Of a DNA stretch of 64,000 nt, positions 1-9,066 are shown piece by piece (positions within the stretch are counted from its first letter, which is position 1; each line of letters opens with the position of its first letter). This stretch comes from Pseudomonas bharatica CSV86 (GTDB lineage: Bacteria; Pseudomonadota; Gammaproteobacteria; Pseudomonadales; Pseudomonadaceae): positions 1,178,001-1,242,000 of the forward strand of contig NZ_AMWJ02000002.1 in the NCBI RefSeq assembly GCF_000319305.2, written 5' to 3'. The notes under the pieces were generated by a model. That model saw only the letters and a program-made list of their open reading frames with translations, did no database searches and was not told where the DNA came from. The translations under genes were made by a program, and so were the position numbers.

Positions 1-24
1 CACACTGATAGCGCTTGCACCACC

Positions 25-101
25 GCTATCGCGGGCAACGCCAGCTCCCACAGGGTCTGCGGTGCACGCGTCCCTTGTGGAGCTGGCGTTGCCAGCGATA
101 T
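25..101. repeat. REP/REPIN-like inverted pair (variant)
   Basis: Two oppositely oriented arms, around 27-55 and 73-101, share the core CCAGCTCCCACAGG and its complement. The arm reads GGCAACGCCAGCTCC, a variant of the GGCAAGCCAGCTCC found elsewhere in the window. It lies just 3' of the minus-strand gene ending at 123, the usual position for these elements. Confidence 0.75.
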
Positions 102-122
102 GACAGGGAAGACACAACAAAC

Positions 123-449
123 CTACTGGACCGCCTGCGGCGTCTCCTGCCCCATGCAGCGCACCGCCTGCTTCTTGCTGTCCACCAGCACGCCGGTCAA
201 GCCCTTCTGCTGCATGTCGAACAGCACCAGCACGCCGTCGATGCACTGGGCCATCTGCGGTGCCGGGTTGATCGATAGCTTGTAGTCCTCGCCCGGCACC
301 GTCTTGAGCATGGTGAATTCCGATAGCAACAAGGCGTCCTCCGGCTTGGCGAAATGCAGGTAGCCGTAGTACCACAGGGCGCAGACCGTGCCGACGATAC
401 TGCAGACCCCGGTGATGATCAGGGGGATGGCGTTGCGTTCTTCACTCAT
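123..449 (-). CDS. Small single-pass membrane protein, function unknown
   Basis: This 108-residue protein has one clear hydrophobic segment near residues 8-30 and then a soluble tail, so it is probably anchored in the inner membrane. No catalytic motif is visible and I cannot name a characterised family; it looks like a conserved Pseudomonas hypothetical. Its ATG overlaps the TGA of the upstream hydrolase gene (ATGA at 446-449), which indicates translational coupling and a shared transcript. REP DNA lies directly downstream. The reading frame is supported by the overlap and normal codon use; function remains open. Confidence 0.7.
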   Translation of the reverse strand: MSEERNAIPLIITGVCSIVGTVCALWYYGYLHFAKPEDALLLSEFTMLKTVPGEDYKLSINPAPQMAQCIDGVLVLFDMQQKGLTGVLVDSKKQAVRCMGQETPQAVQ

Positions 450-1369
450 TGCGACTTCTCGTCAGGGTAGTTGGGGACTTCGGCCAGGCGGCGCAGGCCG
501 TTGAAATGTTCGGGGTCGTCGAGGAACCGCAGCATGACCTGGCGCCAGGTCGGGTCGCCGAAGGTCTGCACGTGTCCGCCACGCACCAGTTGCAATACCC
601 GCGGCGGCGGCGCGGCCTGGTACAGGCGGATACCGTTGTCCATGGGTACCAGCGCATCGTCGATGCTGTGGAAGAACAGCTTGGGCGGGCTGTCCAGGCG
701 CGCGATGGAACGGATCGCACTGTCTCCATCGGGCACCAGCCACGACAGCGGCACCTGCATCGGCCAGGTCAGCCATGAAGTCCCCAGGGCGAAGCGTCCG
801 ACATCGCGATAACTGGCCGGGACGCCGTCGAACACCAGCGCCTTGAAGCGCGCAGCCTGCTCGGGATGCTGCGCCAGGTAGTGAATCGCCATCGCCCCGC
901 CCAGGCTTTGCCCAAGCAGGACCCGTGGCTTGCCCTGGACTTCCGGGGCCTTGTCCAGCCAGTCGAAGGCGGCGGCGAGGTCCTGGTAGACCTCGGGCAG
1001 CGTCGGCTTGCCTGCCGACAGTCCATAACCGCGGTAATCGATCATCAGTACCTGGTAGCCCTGTTCCGGCAGCCAGTAGCTCGCCCCCAGATGCCAGGCC
1101 AGGTTGCCGCCATTACCATGCAGGTGCAGCACCGTGCCCTTCACCTCGACGCCTTCCTTGGCCGGCAGCCACCAGCCATGCAGGCGCGTGCCATCGGCGG
1201 CGGTGAGGGTCACGTCGCGCCAGGCGATCTTCGCCTTTTCTGGCGTGAACGGCTGCCCGGGCTCGGGATAGAACAGTAGCGAACTGCACCCGGACAACCC
1301 CGGCAGCAACAGGCACGAGAGCACTATCGCGCGCCAGCGCTCAGAGAATGTTCGAATAGTCGGCTTCAA
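446..1369 (-). CDS. Alpha/beta hydrolase, predicted lipoprotein
   Basis: The 307-residue product has an N-terminal signal ending in a lipobox (LSGC, Cys about 28), so it should be lipid-anchored and face the periplasm. The body is an alpha/beta hydrolase fold: an HGNGGN oxyanion-hole segment, the nucleophile elbow GQSLGG, then a late Asp and a His in GGHVQ. Proteins of this type (BEM46/YfhR-like) hydrolyse esters or amides, but the substrate cannot be read from sequence. The start overlaps the end of the upstream QEGLA gene by 29 bp; no later Met precedes the signal peptide, so this start is preferred. Confidence 0.85.
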   Translation of the reverse strand: MKPTIRTFSERWRAIVLSCLLLPGLSGCSSLLFYPEPGQPFTPEKAKIAWRDVTLTAADGTRLHGWWLPAKEGVEVKGTVLHLHGNGGNLAWHLGASYWLPEQGYQVLMIDYRGYGLSAGKPTLPEVYQDLAAAFDWLDKAPEVQGKPRVLLGQSLGGAMAIHYLAQHPEQAARFKALVFDGVPASYRDVGRFALGTSWLTWPMQVPLSWLVPDGDSAIRSIARLDSPPKLFFHSIDDALVPMDNGIRLYQAAPPPRVLQLVRGGHVQTFGDPTWRQVMLRFLDDPEHFNGLRRLAEVPNYPDEKSQ

Positions 1370-2624
1370 TGCGATCCAGGCTCAGGTGATTGAGGAAGTT
1401 GGAGAAGCACATCCATGCCGACAGGGCATTGAGGTCGCGGAACTGCTCCGGCAGGTACTTGGGCGGTTCCACCAGCCCTTCGTCGACCAGCTGGCGCAGG
1501 GTGCGCATGTCTTCCAGGGTGGTCTTGCCGCAGAACAGCAGCGGGATCTGCTCGAGCTTGCCCTTCCTCACGGCCAACTGAATGTAGTTGTAAACCATGA
1601 TGAAACCCTTGAGGTAGGACAAGTCCTTGGTAAATGGCAAGCCGTTCGGCACCGAACCCCGGAACACCCGGCTGGCATTGCCATAGCTCTCCGCCATTTC
1701 GAAGCCCTGGTCGCGGAAGAACTGGTAGATCTGCAGGAAGTCGGCGCCCTCCTCCACCATATGGATGGCGCGGGTGCGGTTGGTCAGCTTGCGCAGGCGG
1801 GTCGGGTAGGAGGCGAAGGCAATCACTTCCATGAGGATCGCCAGGCCTTCCTGGGTGACGGTGGACGACGGCGGGCCCTTGGCGAGAAAGGTGCAGATCG
1901 GCTGGTTGAGGCCGTTGAGAGTAGTGCCGACGTGGACCAGCCCTTCGTGGACCTCCAGCGCCCGCACATCACGGCTGTTGAACATGGCGTCGGCGCGGAT
2001 CTTGATGTAGTCGGCGCCCGCCGCCGCGTCGGCGACGATACCGTCGGACTCGAACACCCGGATGGTCCCCTCCGCCTCGCCGAACACGGTATTCAGGCGG
2101 CGCTGGAGGATTTCCACGGCTTCCTTGGCAGTGAGGTTCTTCGGCTCGTCCTTGAGATCGCCACGGCCGTCGATATTGTTCAGGTAGTCGGAGAGCATCA
2201 GGCCGAGATCGGCGAGGGTCGGGTCACCCGCATGGAACGCGTCGGACGCGGCGCCGTAGAGCTCCTGGGAGATCAAGCCGAAATCCTCGGTGCCACGCGC
2301 CTCGAGCATGCGCACCACCATGCGGTACTCCTTGCACATGCGCCGCATGATCTGCCCGACCGGGTTGAACTGGCCGAGCTGACGGGTGATATCGCGCTCG
2401 ATGTTCTGGAATTCCAGCTTCAGCGCAGCGGAATCGAAGGACAGCGGCCGGTTCTGGTAGTACTCGCGGCTGATCGCCGGTGGCTCCTTGCCCTTGGCCT
2501 TGAAGAAACCCTGACGGATGCTGTCGTCCCACTTCACCGCATCCAGCACGCGTATCGGCGTCTGCGCCTGGACGATACGGTCGGAAAGGGTGCGAATCGT
2601 CTGCTGGTACTCGTCCACGCTCAT
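1341..2624 (-). CDS. QEGLA-motif DUF1704 protein, likely zinc metallopeptidase-like
   Basis: The 427-residue protein carries the signature TQEGLA at about residue 270 and, upstream of it, HEGLVH (an HExxxH pattern), the features of the DUF1704 family. Bacterial members are often annotated as flavohemoglobin expression-modulating QEGLA proteins. The eukaryotic MATCAP tyrosine carboxypeptidases belong to the same family and use HExxxH plus the QEGLA Glu to bind metal. That the bacterial protein is a peptidase is an inference from these residues. It sits between a lipoprotein gene and the hydrolase gene on the same strand, overlapping the latter by 29 bp. Confidence 0.85.
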   Translation of the reverse strand: MSVDEYQQTIRTLSDRIVQAQTPIRVLDAVKWDDSIRQGFFKAKGKEPPAISREYYQNRPLSFDSAALKLEFQNIERDITRQLGQFNPVGQIMRRMCKEYRMVVRMLEARGTEDFGLISQELYGAASDAFHAGDPTLADLGLMLSDYLNNIDGRGDLKDEPKNLTAKEAVEILQRRLNTVFGEAEGTIRVFESDGIVADAAAGADYIKIRADAMFNSRDVRALEVHEGLVHVGTTLNGLNQPICTFLAKGPPSSTVTQEGLAILMEVIAFASYPTRLRKLTNRTRAIHMVEEGADFLQIYQFFRDQGFEMAESYGNASRVFRGSVPNGLPFTKDLSYLKGFIMVYNYIQLAVRKGKLEQIPLLFCGKTTLEDMRTLRQLVDEGLVEPPKYLPEQFRDLNALSAWMCFSNFLNHLSLDRIEADYSNIL

Positions 2625-2649
2625 GCCTCGCTGTTCCTTTTGTTTCGGC

Positions 2650-3195
2650 TTACTTCCCCGCCCGCTGGAAGCGCGCCACTTCCACGAACAGATCGGAGTT
2701 GGCTGGATCGTCCAGATAGGCCAGGACCCGCTCGGCCGGGCTGTCGATCAGCACACCCTGGCCGTTGTCCTCGGGGACTTCGATGCTGCGTCCGCTCAGT
2801 TCCTTGTTGTCCAGGGCCTGGGTGACCTGCTCGACGTCGAGGTTGTAGACCACCAGTTCGTTGTTATCGATCACTTCGAAGCCGCCGATCAGGAAGTTGC
2901 CGCCAAGCTTCTTCGGCACCCCGGCCGACAGGTACCAGCGGTTGCCGTGCCGGGACACGGTGAAGGCGTACTCCTCGCGCGGCTTGCCCTTGGCACTGGC
3001 CACGGCCTTGTAGGCATTGCCGCCGGACCGGCTGATCTGCAGGGTCAGCGGCTCGCCCCAGGCGTCCTTGCTCGACCACTTGCCGAGCAACGCCCTGGGC
3101 GCCGCCTGGTTGGCCGGGATCGGCTCGTTGAAGGTCACCAGGCAGCCATTCAACAGCAGGAAAGACAGGGCCAGCAGTACACGCCAGGCTTTCAT
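2650..3195 (-). CDS. Predicted lipoprotein
   Basis: I chose the start at 3195 because it follows GGAGA by a normal spacing and gives a clean lipoprotein signal (LLLNGC, Cys about 18); the frame opens further upstream without a ribosome site. The mature part of about 160 residues is soluble and beta-rich in appearance, with no enzyme motif seen. It should be anchored in the outer or inner membrane. It reads toward the QEGLA gene 25 bp away, probably as one transcript. Function unknown. Confidence 0.75.
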   Translation of the reverse strand: MKAWRVLLALSFLLLNGCLVTFNEPIPANQAAPRALLGKWSSKDAWGEPLTLQISRSGGNAYKAVASAKGKPREEYAFTVSRHGNRWYLSAGVPKKLGGNFLIGGFEVIDNNELVVYNLDVEQVTQALDNKELSGRSIEVPEDNGQGVLIDSPAERVLAYLDDPANSDLFVEVARFQRAGK

Positions 3196-3223
3196 CGAAA
3201 TCTCCTTGAAAGGCGCTCGCGGC

Positions 3224-3940
3224 TCACTCCGCCGCCAGCACCAGGTGCTGGTATCGGACAAGAATAGCGAGCATCTGCCCTTCAGCCTGCGGTTTTGCGG
3301 CTTCGAGCAGGCCCTGATACTCCATCTGCTCGATGATTGCCGTCAATACAATGGCGTCCTGTTGCGGCTGGCGCGAGCCCACCACCTGCAAAAGCTGGCA
3401 GGCGCCACGCAGGAGGATCTGCTCGTGCGACTTCACCAGCTCGGCCAGGCGCGGGCTCAGCAGCGCTTCCTGGCGGAAGGCCTGCTCGGCCATGAGAAAG
3501 TCGCGGCGATTGTGCAATTGGCGCTGGACATACTCGCAGGTCATCTTGGCCACCTCGTCGGCCAACCGCGCGCGGGAAGCCGGGCTGCCATCACCCTGGG
3601 CCAGCAACTGGCGCAGGACCACCTCGGTGCTTTCCCACAGCTTGGCCATGTAGGCGGCACTGCGCTCGACATACTGGGCGAAGGTATCGCTGAGCAGGTC
3701 CTGGATATCGTCGAAGTAGTAGGTGGTGGCCGACAGCGGCACGCCCGCCTCTGCCGCCACCGCGCGGTGGCGCACGCCACGCACGCCGTCACGGACGACG
3801 ATGCGCATGGCCGCATCGAGAATCTGCTGGCGACGCTGCTCGCTGCCCTGGCGGCTGGCCTTGCGGCCCTGGTACTGGACGCTTTCGGCGACGGCGGAGG
3901 CAACGCCGGCGGCGCCTTGTTGGGGCTGGGAGGGAGTCAC
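3224..3940 (-). CDS. TetR-family transcriptional regulator
   Basis: The 238-residue protein has an N-terminal helix-turn-helix of TetR type at about residues 33-80 (RRQQILDAAMRIV, then the recognition region ending in TTYYFD), followed by an all-helical ligand-binding domain. The GTG start is supported by GAGGTAA eight bases upstream. The first 30 residues form a low-complexity Gln/Ser-rich extension before the DNA-binding domain. The neighbouring lipoprotein gene is 28 bp downstream on the same strand, so the regulator may control its own small operon. The ligand cannot be inferred. Confidence 0.85.
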   Translation of the reverse strand: MTPSQPQQGAAGVASAVAESVQYQGRKASRQGSEQRRQQILDAAMRIVVRDGVRGVRHRAVAAEAGVPLSATTYYFDDIQDLLSDTFAQYVERSAAYMAKLWESTEVVLRQLLAQGDGSPASRARLADEVAKMTCEYVQRQLHNRRDFLMAEQAFRQEALLSPRLAELVKSHEQILLRGACQLLQVVGSRQPQQDAIVLTAIIEQMEYQGLLEAAKPQAEGQMLAILVRYQHLVLAAE

Positions 3941-4014
3941 GGGCGGTTACCTCGAAATCGGGATTTTCGGGCATGAAAAAGCCGCTCTTGGCGGCTGATT
4001 CATAGTGTCCTTCA

Positions 4015-4078
4015 GGGCCTCATCGCTGGCAAGCCAGCTCCCACAGGTACGGCGTGGCTTGCCAGCGATGGGGGCCTT
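4015..4078. repeat. REP/REPIN-like inverted pair
   Basis: A forward arm (CATCGCTGGCAAGCCAGCTC) and a complementary arm flank a short loop. It lies immediately 3' of lysS and 5' of the TetR gene. Confidence 0.85.
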
Positions 4079-4093
4079 CAAGCCTGGTGAAGA

Positions 4094-5596
4094 TCAGGCC
4101 TGCGGACGCATGTGCGGGAACAGGATCACATCACGGATCGACGGCGAGTTGGTCAGCAGCATCACCAGGCGGTCGATACCGATGCCTTCACCCGCAGTCG
4201 GCGGCATGCCGTATTCCAGGGCGCGGACGAAGTCGGCGTCGTAGTGCATGGCTTCGTCGTCACCAGCGTCCTTCTCGGCCACCTGGGCGAGGAAACGCTC
4301 GGCCTGGTCTTCGGCATCGTTGAGCTCGGAGTAGGCGTTGGCGATCTCGCGGCCACCGATGAACAGCTCGAAGCGGTCGGTAACGTTCGGGTTGGCGTCG
4401 TTGCGGCGCGCCAGCGGCGAGACTTCGAACGGGTACTCGGTGATGAAGTGCGGCTGCTCCAGCTTGCTCTCCACCAGTTCCTCGAAAATCATCACCTGCA
4501 GCTTGCCCAGGCCTTCGTGACCGAGCACCTTGGCACCGGCCTTCCTGGCGATTTCGCGAGCCTTGTCGACGTCCAGCAGGTCAGCCTCGGTCAATTCCGG
4601 GTTGTACTTGAGGATCGAGTCGAATACCGACATCCGCGCGAACGGCTCGCCGAAGTGGAACACCTTGTCGCCGTACGGCACGTCGGTAGTGCCGAGCACC
4701 AGTTGCGCCAGCTCGCGGAACAGTTCCTCGGTGAGGTCCATGTTGTCGGTGTAGTCGGCGTAGGCCTGGTAGAACTCCAGCATGGTGAACTCGGGGTTGT
4801 GCCGGGTCGAGACGCCTTCGTTACGGAAGTTGCGGTTGATCTCGAAGACCTTCTCGAAGCCACCGACCACCAGGCGCTTGAGGTACAGCTCCGGCGCGAT
4901 GCGCAGGAACATCGGCATGTCCAGGGCGTTGTGGTGGGTTTCGAACGGCTTGGCCGCGGCGCCGCCCGGAATGGTCTGCAGCATCGGCGTCTCGACCTCG
5001 AGGAAGTCGCGCTTGGCCAGGAAGCTGCGGATATGCGAGATCACCAGGGAACGCACGCGGAAGGTCTCACGGGTGTCTTCGTTGACGATCAGGTCGACGT
5101 AGCGCTGGCGATAGCGCTGCTCGGTGTCGGTCAGGCCATGGTGCTTGTCCGGCAGCGGGCGCAGCGACTTGGTCAGCAGGCGCACGCGGGTCATCTCGAC
5201 GTACAGGTCGCCCTTGCCGGAACGGGCCAGGGTGCCTTCGGCGGCGATGATGTCGCCCAGGTCCCAGGTTTTTACCTCGGCCAGGGTTTCTTCGGGCAGG
5301 GTCTTGCGGTTGACGTAGACCTGGATGCGCCCGGTCATGTCCTGGATCACCATGAACGAACCGCGGTTGAGCATGATGCGCCCGGCAACCTTGACCGGGA
5401 TCGCAGCCGCTTCCAGCTCTTCCTTGGTCTTGTCGACATACTGCTTCTGCAGGTCGTTGCAGTAGCTGTCGCGGCGGAAGTCGTTGGGGAAGGCCTGGCC
5501 CTTGGCGCGCGCTGCGGCAAGTTTTTCCTTGCGCAGGGCGATCAGGGCGTTTTCTTCCTGTTGCAGGTCTTGCGATTCGGTCTTGAGTTCGCTCAT
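4094..5596 (-). CDS. lysS: Lysyl-tRNA synthetase
   Basis: This 500-residue cytoplasmic class II aminoacyl-tRNA synthetase charges tRNA-Lys. An N-terminal OB-fold anticodon-binding domain (about residues 60-170) precedes the catalytic core. Class II motif 2 is visible as NRNFRNEG followed by RHNPEFTMLEFY, and motif 3 as GIGIDRLVMLL near the C-terminus. Length and motif order are normal for LysS. The gene lies 93 bp downstream of prfB on the same strand, the conserved prfB-lysS pair of many proteobacteria. Confidence 0.98.
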   Translation of the reverse strand: MSELKTESQDLQQEENALIALRKEKLAAARAKGQAFPNDFRRDSYCNDLQKQYVDKTKEELEAAAIPVKVAGRIMLNRGSFMVIQDMTGRIQVYVNRKTLPEETLAEVKTWDLGDIIAAEGTLARSGKGDLYVEMTRVRLLTKSLRPLPDKHHGLTDTEQRYRQRYVDLIVNEDTRETFRVRSLVISHIRSFLAKRDFLEVETPMLQTIPGGAAAKPFETHHNALDMPMFLRIAPELYLKRLVVGGFEKVFEINRNFRNEGVSTRHNPEFTMLEFYQAYADYTDNMDLTEELFRELAQLVLGTTDVPYGDKVFHFGEPFARMSVFDSILKYNPELTEADLLDVDKAREIARKAGAKVLGHEGLGKLQVMIFEELVESKLEQPHFITEYPFEVSPLARRNDANPNVTDRFELFIGGREIANAYSELNDAEDQAERFLAQVAEKDAGDDEAMHYDADFVRALEYGMPPTAGEGIGIDRLVMLLTNSPSIRDVILFPHMRPQA

Positions 5597-5689
5597 GTCG
5601 TCATTCTTTCCATCAGGTATTCGTTGCCCGTTCCGGGCAGGGCACGCGCCCCAGGCGCTTGGCCTGGGGGCGCGGCAGTGGTGTACGGC

Positions 5690-6785
5690 TTACAGCCCCT
5701 GCTTGAGGCTCGCTTCCAGGTACTGGTCCAGGTCGCCGTCCAGGACCTTCTGGCAGTCGCTGCGCTCGACGCCGGTACGCAGGTCCTTGATACGCGAGTC
5801 GTCCAGCACGTAGGAACGGATCTGGTGACCCCAGCCGATGTCCGACTTGCTGTCTTCCAGGGCCTGGGAGGCGGCATTGCGCTTCTGCATCTCCAGCTCG
5901 TACAACTTGGCCCGCAGCATTTTCATGGCGGTGTCCTTGTTGGCGTGCTGGGAGCGTTCGTTCTGGCAGGCCACCACGGTGTTGGTCGGCACGTGGGTGA
6001 TACGCACCGCCGAGTCGGTGGTGTTGACGTGCTGGCCGCCGGCGCCGGAGGAGCGATAGGTGTCGATGCGCAGGTCGGACGGGTTGATCTCGATCTCGAC
6101 CTTGTCGTCGATCTCGGGCGAGACGAACACCGCGGAGAACGAGGTGTGGCGACGGGCGCCGGAGTCGAACGGGCTCTTGCGCACCAGGCGGTGCACGCCG
6201 ATCTCGGTACGCAGCCAGCCGAAGGCGTACTCGCCCTTGATATGCACGGTGGCGCCCTTGATGCCGGCGACTTCGCCTTCGGACAGTTCGATGATGGTCG
6301 CGTCGAAGCCGCGCTTGTCGGCCCAGCGCAGGTACATGCGCAGCAGGATGTTGGCCCAGTCCTGCGCTTCGGTACCGCCGGAGCCGGCCTGAATGTCCAG
6401 GTAGGCGTTGTTCATGTCCATCTCGCCGCTGAACATGCGCCGGAATTCCAGCTTGGCCAGGTGTTCCTCGAGTTGCTGCAACTCGGCCACGACGTCTTCG
6501 ACGGCGCTCTCGTCGTTCTCCTCGACGGCCATGTCGAGCAGGTCCTTGCAGTCGGCGAGGCCGCCGGAGAGCTTGTCCAGGGTTTCCACGACCTGCGCCA
6601 GCATGGCGCGCTCGCGGCCAAGGCCCTGGGCGTATTCGGGCTTGTTCCAGACGTTCGGGTCTTCGAGCTCGCGGTTGACTTCGATCAGGCGGTCATGCTT
6701 GTGATCGTAGTCAAAGATACCCCCGAATGGACTCGGAACGCTCGGTGAGGTCCTTGATGGTATTCAGGATCGGATTGATTTCCAT
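5690..6785 (-). CDS. prfB: Peptide chain release factor 2 (programmed +1 frameshift)
   Basis: RF2 terminates translation at UGA and UAA. The gene is read in two frames: ATG at 6785 opens 24 codons (MEINPILNT...RGYL), then an in-frame TGA at 6713-6711 is bypassed by +1 slippage and translation continues at Asp to 5690, giving 364 residues, the usual RF2 length. The tripeptide-recognition SPF (in KSPFDSG) and the peptidyl-hydrolysis GGQ (in GAGGQHVN) are present. Low RF2 favours frameshifting, so the gene autoregulates. An annotation starting at an internal Met near 6604 would lose about 60 residues. Confidence 0.97.
6711..6725 (-). promoter_or_regulatory. prfB: prfB programmed frameshift signal
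   Basis: On the minus strand the order is CGG GGG TAT CTT TGA C. A G-rich Shine-Dalgarno-like element lies just before the CTT slippery codon and the poorly terminated UGA-C, which matches the classical RF2 autoregulation site. The internal SD is GGGGG rather than the AGGGGG of E. coli. Confidence 0.95.
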
Positions 6786-6919
6786 GGGCGGGCTGCTCTC
6801 GTGCGTAATTCGGTGAAAAGCCGGGGAGTATAGCGCAGGGGGGGTGGCGGGGGACAAGCTGGAAGCTACGGGCGGCAGGGTGATTTACAGGAATATCGGA
6901 AAATGGCGGTGCTTTTGCT

Positions 6920-6994
6920 GGCCTCATCGCTGGCAAGCCAGCTCCCACAGGGACTGCATGCACCTGTGGGAGCTGGCTTGCCAGCGATGGGGCC
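6920..6994. repeat. REP/REPIN-like inverted pair
   Basis: Two near-perfect inverted arms (GGCAAGCCAGCTCCCACAGG and its complement) surround a short loop. It sits between the 3' end of wspR and the 5' end of prfB. The rest of the 6786-6995 gap shows no gene. Confidence 0.9.
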
Positions 6995-6995
6995 C

Positions 6996-8000
6996 TCAAG
7001 CCACGGCTACACGGTTGCGGCCGCCGTTCTTGGCCTGGTACAGGGCATTGTCCGCCGCCGAGATCAGTTGCCGGCAGTGGCTGCCGACCCCCGGGGTCTG
7101 GGTGGCCAGGCCGATGCTGACGCTGAGCACCGAGTCCTGCGCCGGCATGATATGGGCGATGCGCGCGGCCTCCACGGTCTGGCGCAGTTTCTCGGCCAGC
7201 AGGCGGGCGCCACCCGGCGAGGTATTGGGTAGCACCAGGGCGAACTCTTCGCCGCCATAGCGCGCCGGCAGATCGCTTGGCCGTGCGCAGCACGAGCGAA
7301 TGGCCTCGGCCACCTGGCGCAACGCCTCGTCGCCGGCCAGGTGGCCGAAGGTGTCGTTGAAAGACTTGAAGTAATCCACGTCCACCATCAGCAGCGACAA
7401 CTGCGACTGCTCGCGCATGGCCCGGCGCCATTCCAGCTCCAGGTACTCGTCGAAGTGGCGACGGTTGGACAACCCGGTCAGGCCATCGGAGTTCATCAGC
7501 CGCTGCAGCACCAGGTTGGTATCGAGCAACTGCTGCTGGCTGACCCGCAGCGCACGATAGGCCTCGTCGCGCTGCAACAGGGTCATGTAGGACCGCGAGT
7601 GATAGCGGATCCGCGCCACCAGCTCTATGTTGTCGGGCAGCTTGACCAGATAGTCGTTGGCCCCGGCGGCGAAGGCCGCGCTTTTCACCAGCGGGTCTTC
7701 CTTGGTCGAGAGGACGATGATGGGGATGTCCTGGGTCGCCGGGTTGGCGCGGTACTCGCGCACCAGGGTCAGGCCGTCGAGGCCCGGCATGATCAGGTCC
7801 TGGAGGATCACCGTCGGCTTGATCCGCACCGCCTGGGCCACGGCCTCGTGCGGATCGGCGCAGAAGTGGAAGTCGATGTTGTCTTCCTGGGCCAGGCCCC
7901 GGCGCACGGCTTCGCCGATCATCGCCTGGTCATCGACCAGCAGCACCATCGCCGAATTCTCGTCAGAGGTTGAAAAGCCGTCGATCGGTAGATCATTCAT
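6996..8000 (-). CDS. wspR: WspR, diguanylate cyclase response regulator
   Basis: WspR is the output of the Wsp system: when phosphorylated by WspE it makes cyclic di-GMP from two GTP. The 334-residue protein has an N-terminal receiver domain with phospho-acceptor Asp about 68 (LQDLIMPG), a linker helix and a GGDEF domain with the active-site signature GGEEF at about 249-253. The inhibitory I-site RxxD (RPSD) is present five residues before it, so product inhibition is expected. AGGTGA precedes the start. It is the last gene of wspABCDEFR, 52 bp after wspF, the only real gap in the operon. Confidence 0.97.
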   Translation of the reverse strand: MNDLPIDGFSTSDENSAMVLLVDDQAMIGEAVRRGLAQEDNIDFHFCADPHEAVAQAVRIKPTVILQDLIMPGLDGLTLVREYRANPATQDIPIIVLSTKEDPLVKSAAFAAGANDYLVKLPDNIELVARIRYHSRSYMTLLQRDEAYRALRVSQQQLLDTNLVLQRLMNSDGLTGLSNRRHFDEYLELEWRRAMREQSQLSLLMVDVDYFKSFNDTFGHLAGDEALRQVAEAIRSCCARPSDLPARYGGEEFALVLPNTSPGGARLLAEKLRQTVEAARIAHIMPAQDSVLSVSIGLATQTPGVGSHCRQLISAADNALYQAKNGGRNRVAVA

Positions 8001-8052
8001 GCGCTGTCACCTGGGCACTGCCGGCGCCGCCGGCGTGACTCAATACATATCG

Positions 8053-9066
8053 TCATTTCGGGAAAATTTCCATTAGTCGTGGGGCTATCCGCTCCAGCGG
8101 ACGCACTTCCACGGCCGCGTCGATGGCGACGGCGGCCTTGGGCATGCCGTACACCGCACTGCTCTGCTGGTCCTGGGCGATGGTCAGGAAGCCCTGCTCG
8201 CGCATGAGCTTGAGCCCCTGCGCACCATCGCGGCCCATGCCGGTGAGCAGCACGCCCACCGCATCGCCACGCCAGAACCGCGCCACGCTCTCGAAGAACA
8301 CGTCGATCGAGGGGCGGTAGATCTCGTTCACCGGCTCGGCCGTATAGGCCAGGGTGCCATCCCTGAGCAGGCGGATATGATGGTTGGTCCCGGCCAGCAG
8401 CACGTGCCCGGGTTGCGGCGGTTCGCCCTCGCGGGCCAGGCGCACCTTCTGCTCGGAACTGCTGGCCAGCCACTCGGCCATGCCGCCGGCGAACACCTGG
8501 TCGACATGCTGGACCAGCACGATCGAAGCCGGAAAAGCCTTGGGCAAGCCCTTGAGCAGCACTTCCAGCGCGGCCGGCCCGCCTGCGGACGAACCGATGG
8601 CAACCAGGCCCTGGCGTTGCACCGCCTGGCGCACCGGGGCCGCCACCGGGCGTACGCTGCTGCCGCGCTGCTGGCCGATGAGCCAGGAGATATTGAGGAT
8701 CTTGCGCAACAAGGGGGCCGCGGCTTCCTTCGGATCGCCGCTGCCCAGCGCCGGCGTATCGACCACGTCCAGGGCGCCATGCCCCATGGCCTCGAATACC
8801 CGGTGCACGTTCTGTTGCCGATCGACGGTGACGATAACGATGGCGCACGGCGACTCGGCCATGATCCGCCGGGTCGCCTCCACACCGTCCATCAGCGGCA
8901 TGATCAGGTCCATCAGCAGCAGGTCCGGGGTCTGCTCGGCGCAGCGCTGCACCGCCTCCACGCCATTGCTGGCGACCCAGATCACCTCGTGCGCCGGCTC
9001 GAAGGCCAGCGCCCGGCGCAGGGCCTCGACGGCAAGGGGCATATCATTGACGATGGCGATCTTCAT
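8053..9066 (-). CDS. wspF: WspF, CheB-like methylesterase
   Basis: WspF demethylates the receptor WspA and so damps signalling; its loss is the classic cause of wrinkly-spreader colonies in pseudomonads. The 337-residue protein has a receiver domain (phospho-acceptor Asp about 53) and a C-terminal CheB domain with the Ser in GSSAGG (about 160), His in VQHVD and Asp in GMGRDG, the expected triad. It appears intact, so no constitutive activation is predicted from this gene. The ATG overlaps the wspE stop codon (ATGA). Confidence 0.97.
   Translation of the reverse strand: MKIAIVNDMPLAVEALRRALAFEPAHEVIWVASNGVEAVQRCAEQTPDLLLMDLIMPLMDGVEATRRIMAESPCAIVIVTVDRQQNVHRVFEAMGHGALDVVDTPALGSGDPKEAAAPLLRKILNISWLIGQQRGSSVRPVAAPVRQAVQRQGLVAIGSSAGGPAALEVLLKGLPKAFPASIVLVQHVDQVFAGGMAEWLASSSEQKVRLAREGEPPQPGHVLLAGTNHHIRLLRDGTLAYTAEPVNEIYRPSIDVFFESVARFWRGDAVGVLLTGMGRDGAQGLKLMREQGFLTIAQDQQSSAVYGMPKAAVAIDAAVEVRPLERIAPRLMEIFPK

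Noticed and set aside
5690..6604. prfB as a 304-residue protein starting at an internal Met
   Set aside because: The upstream 24-codon frame, the G-rich slip signal and CTT-TGA-C site show that the true product starts at 6785.
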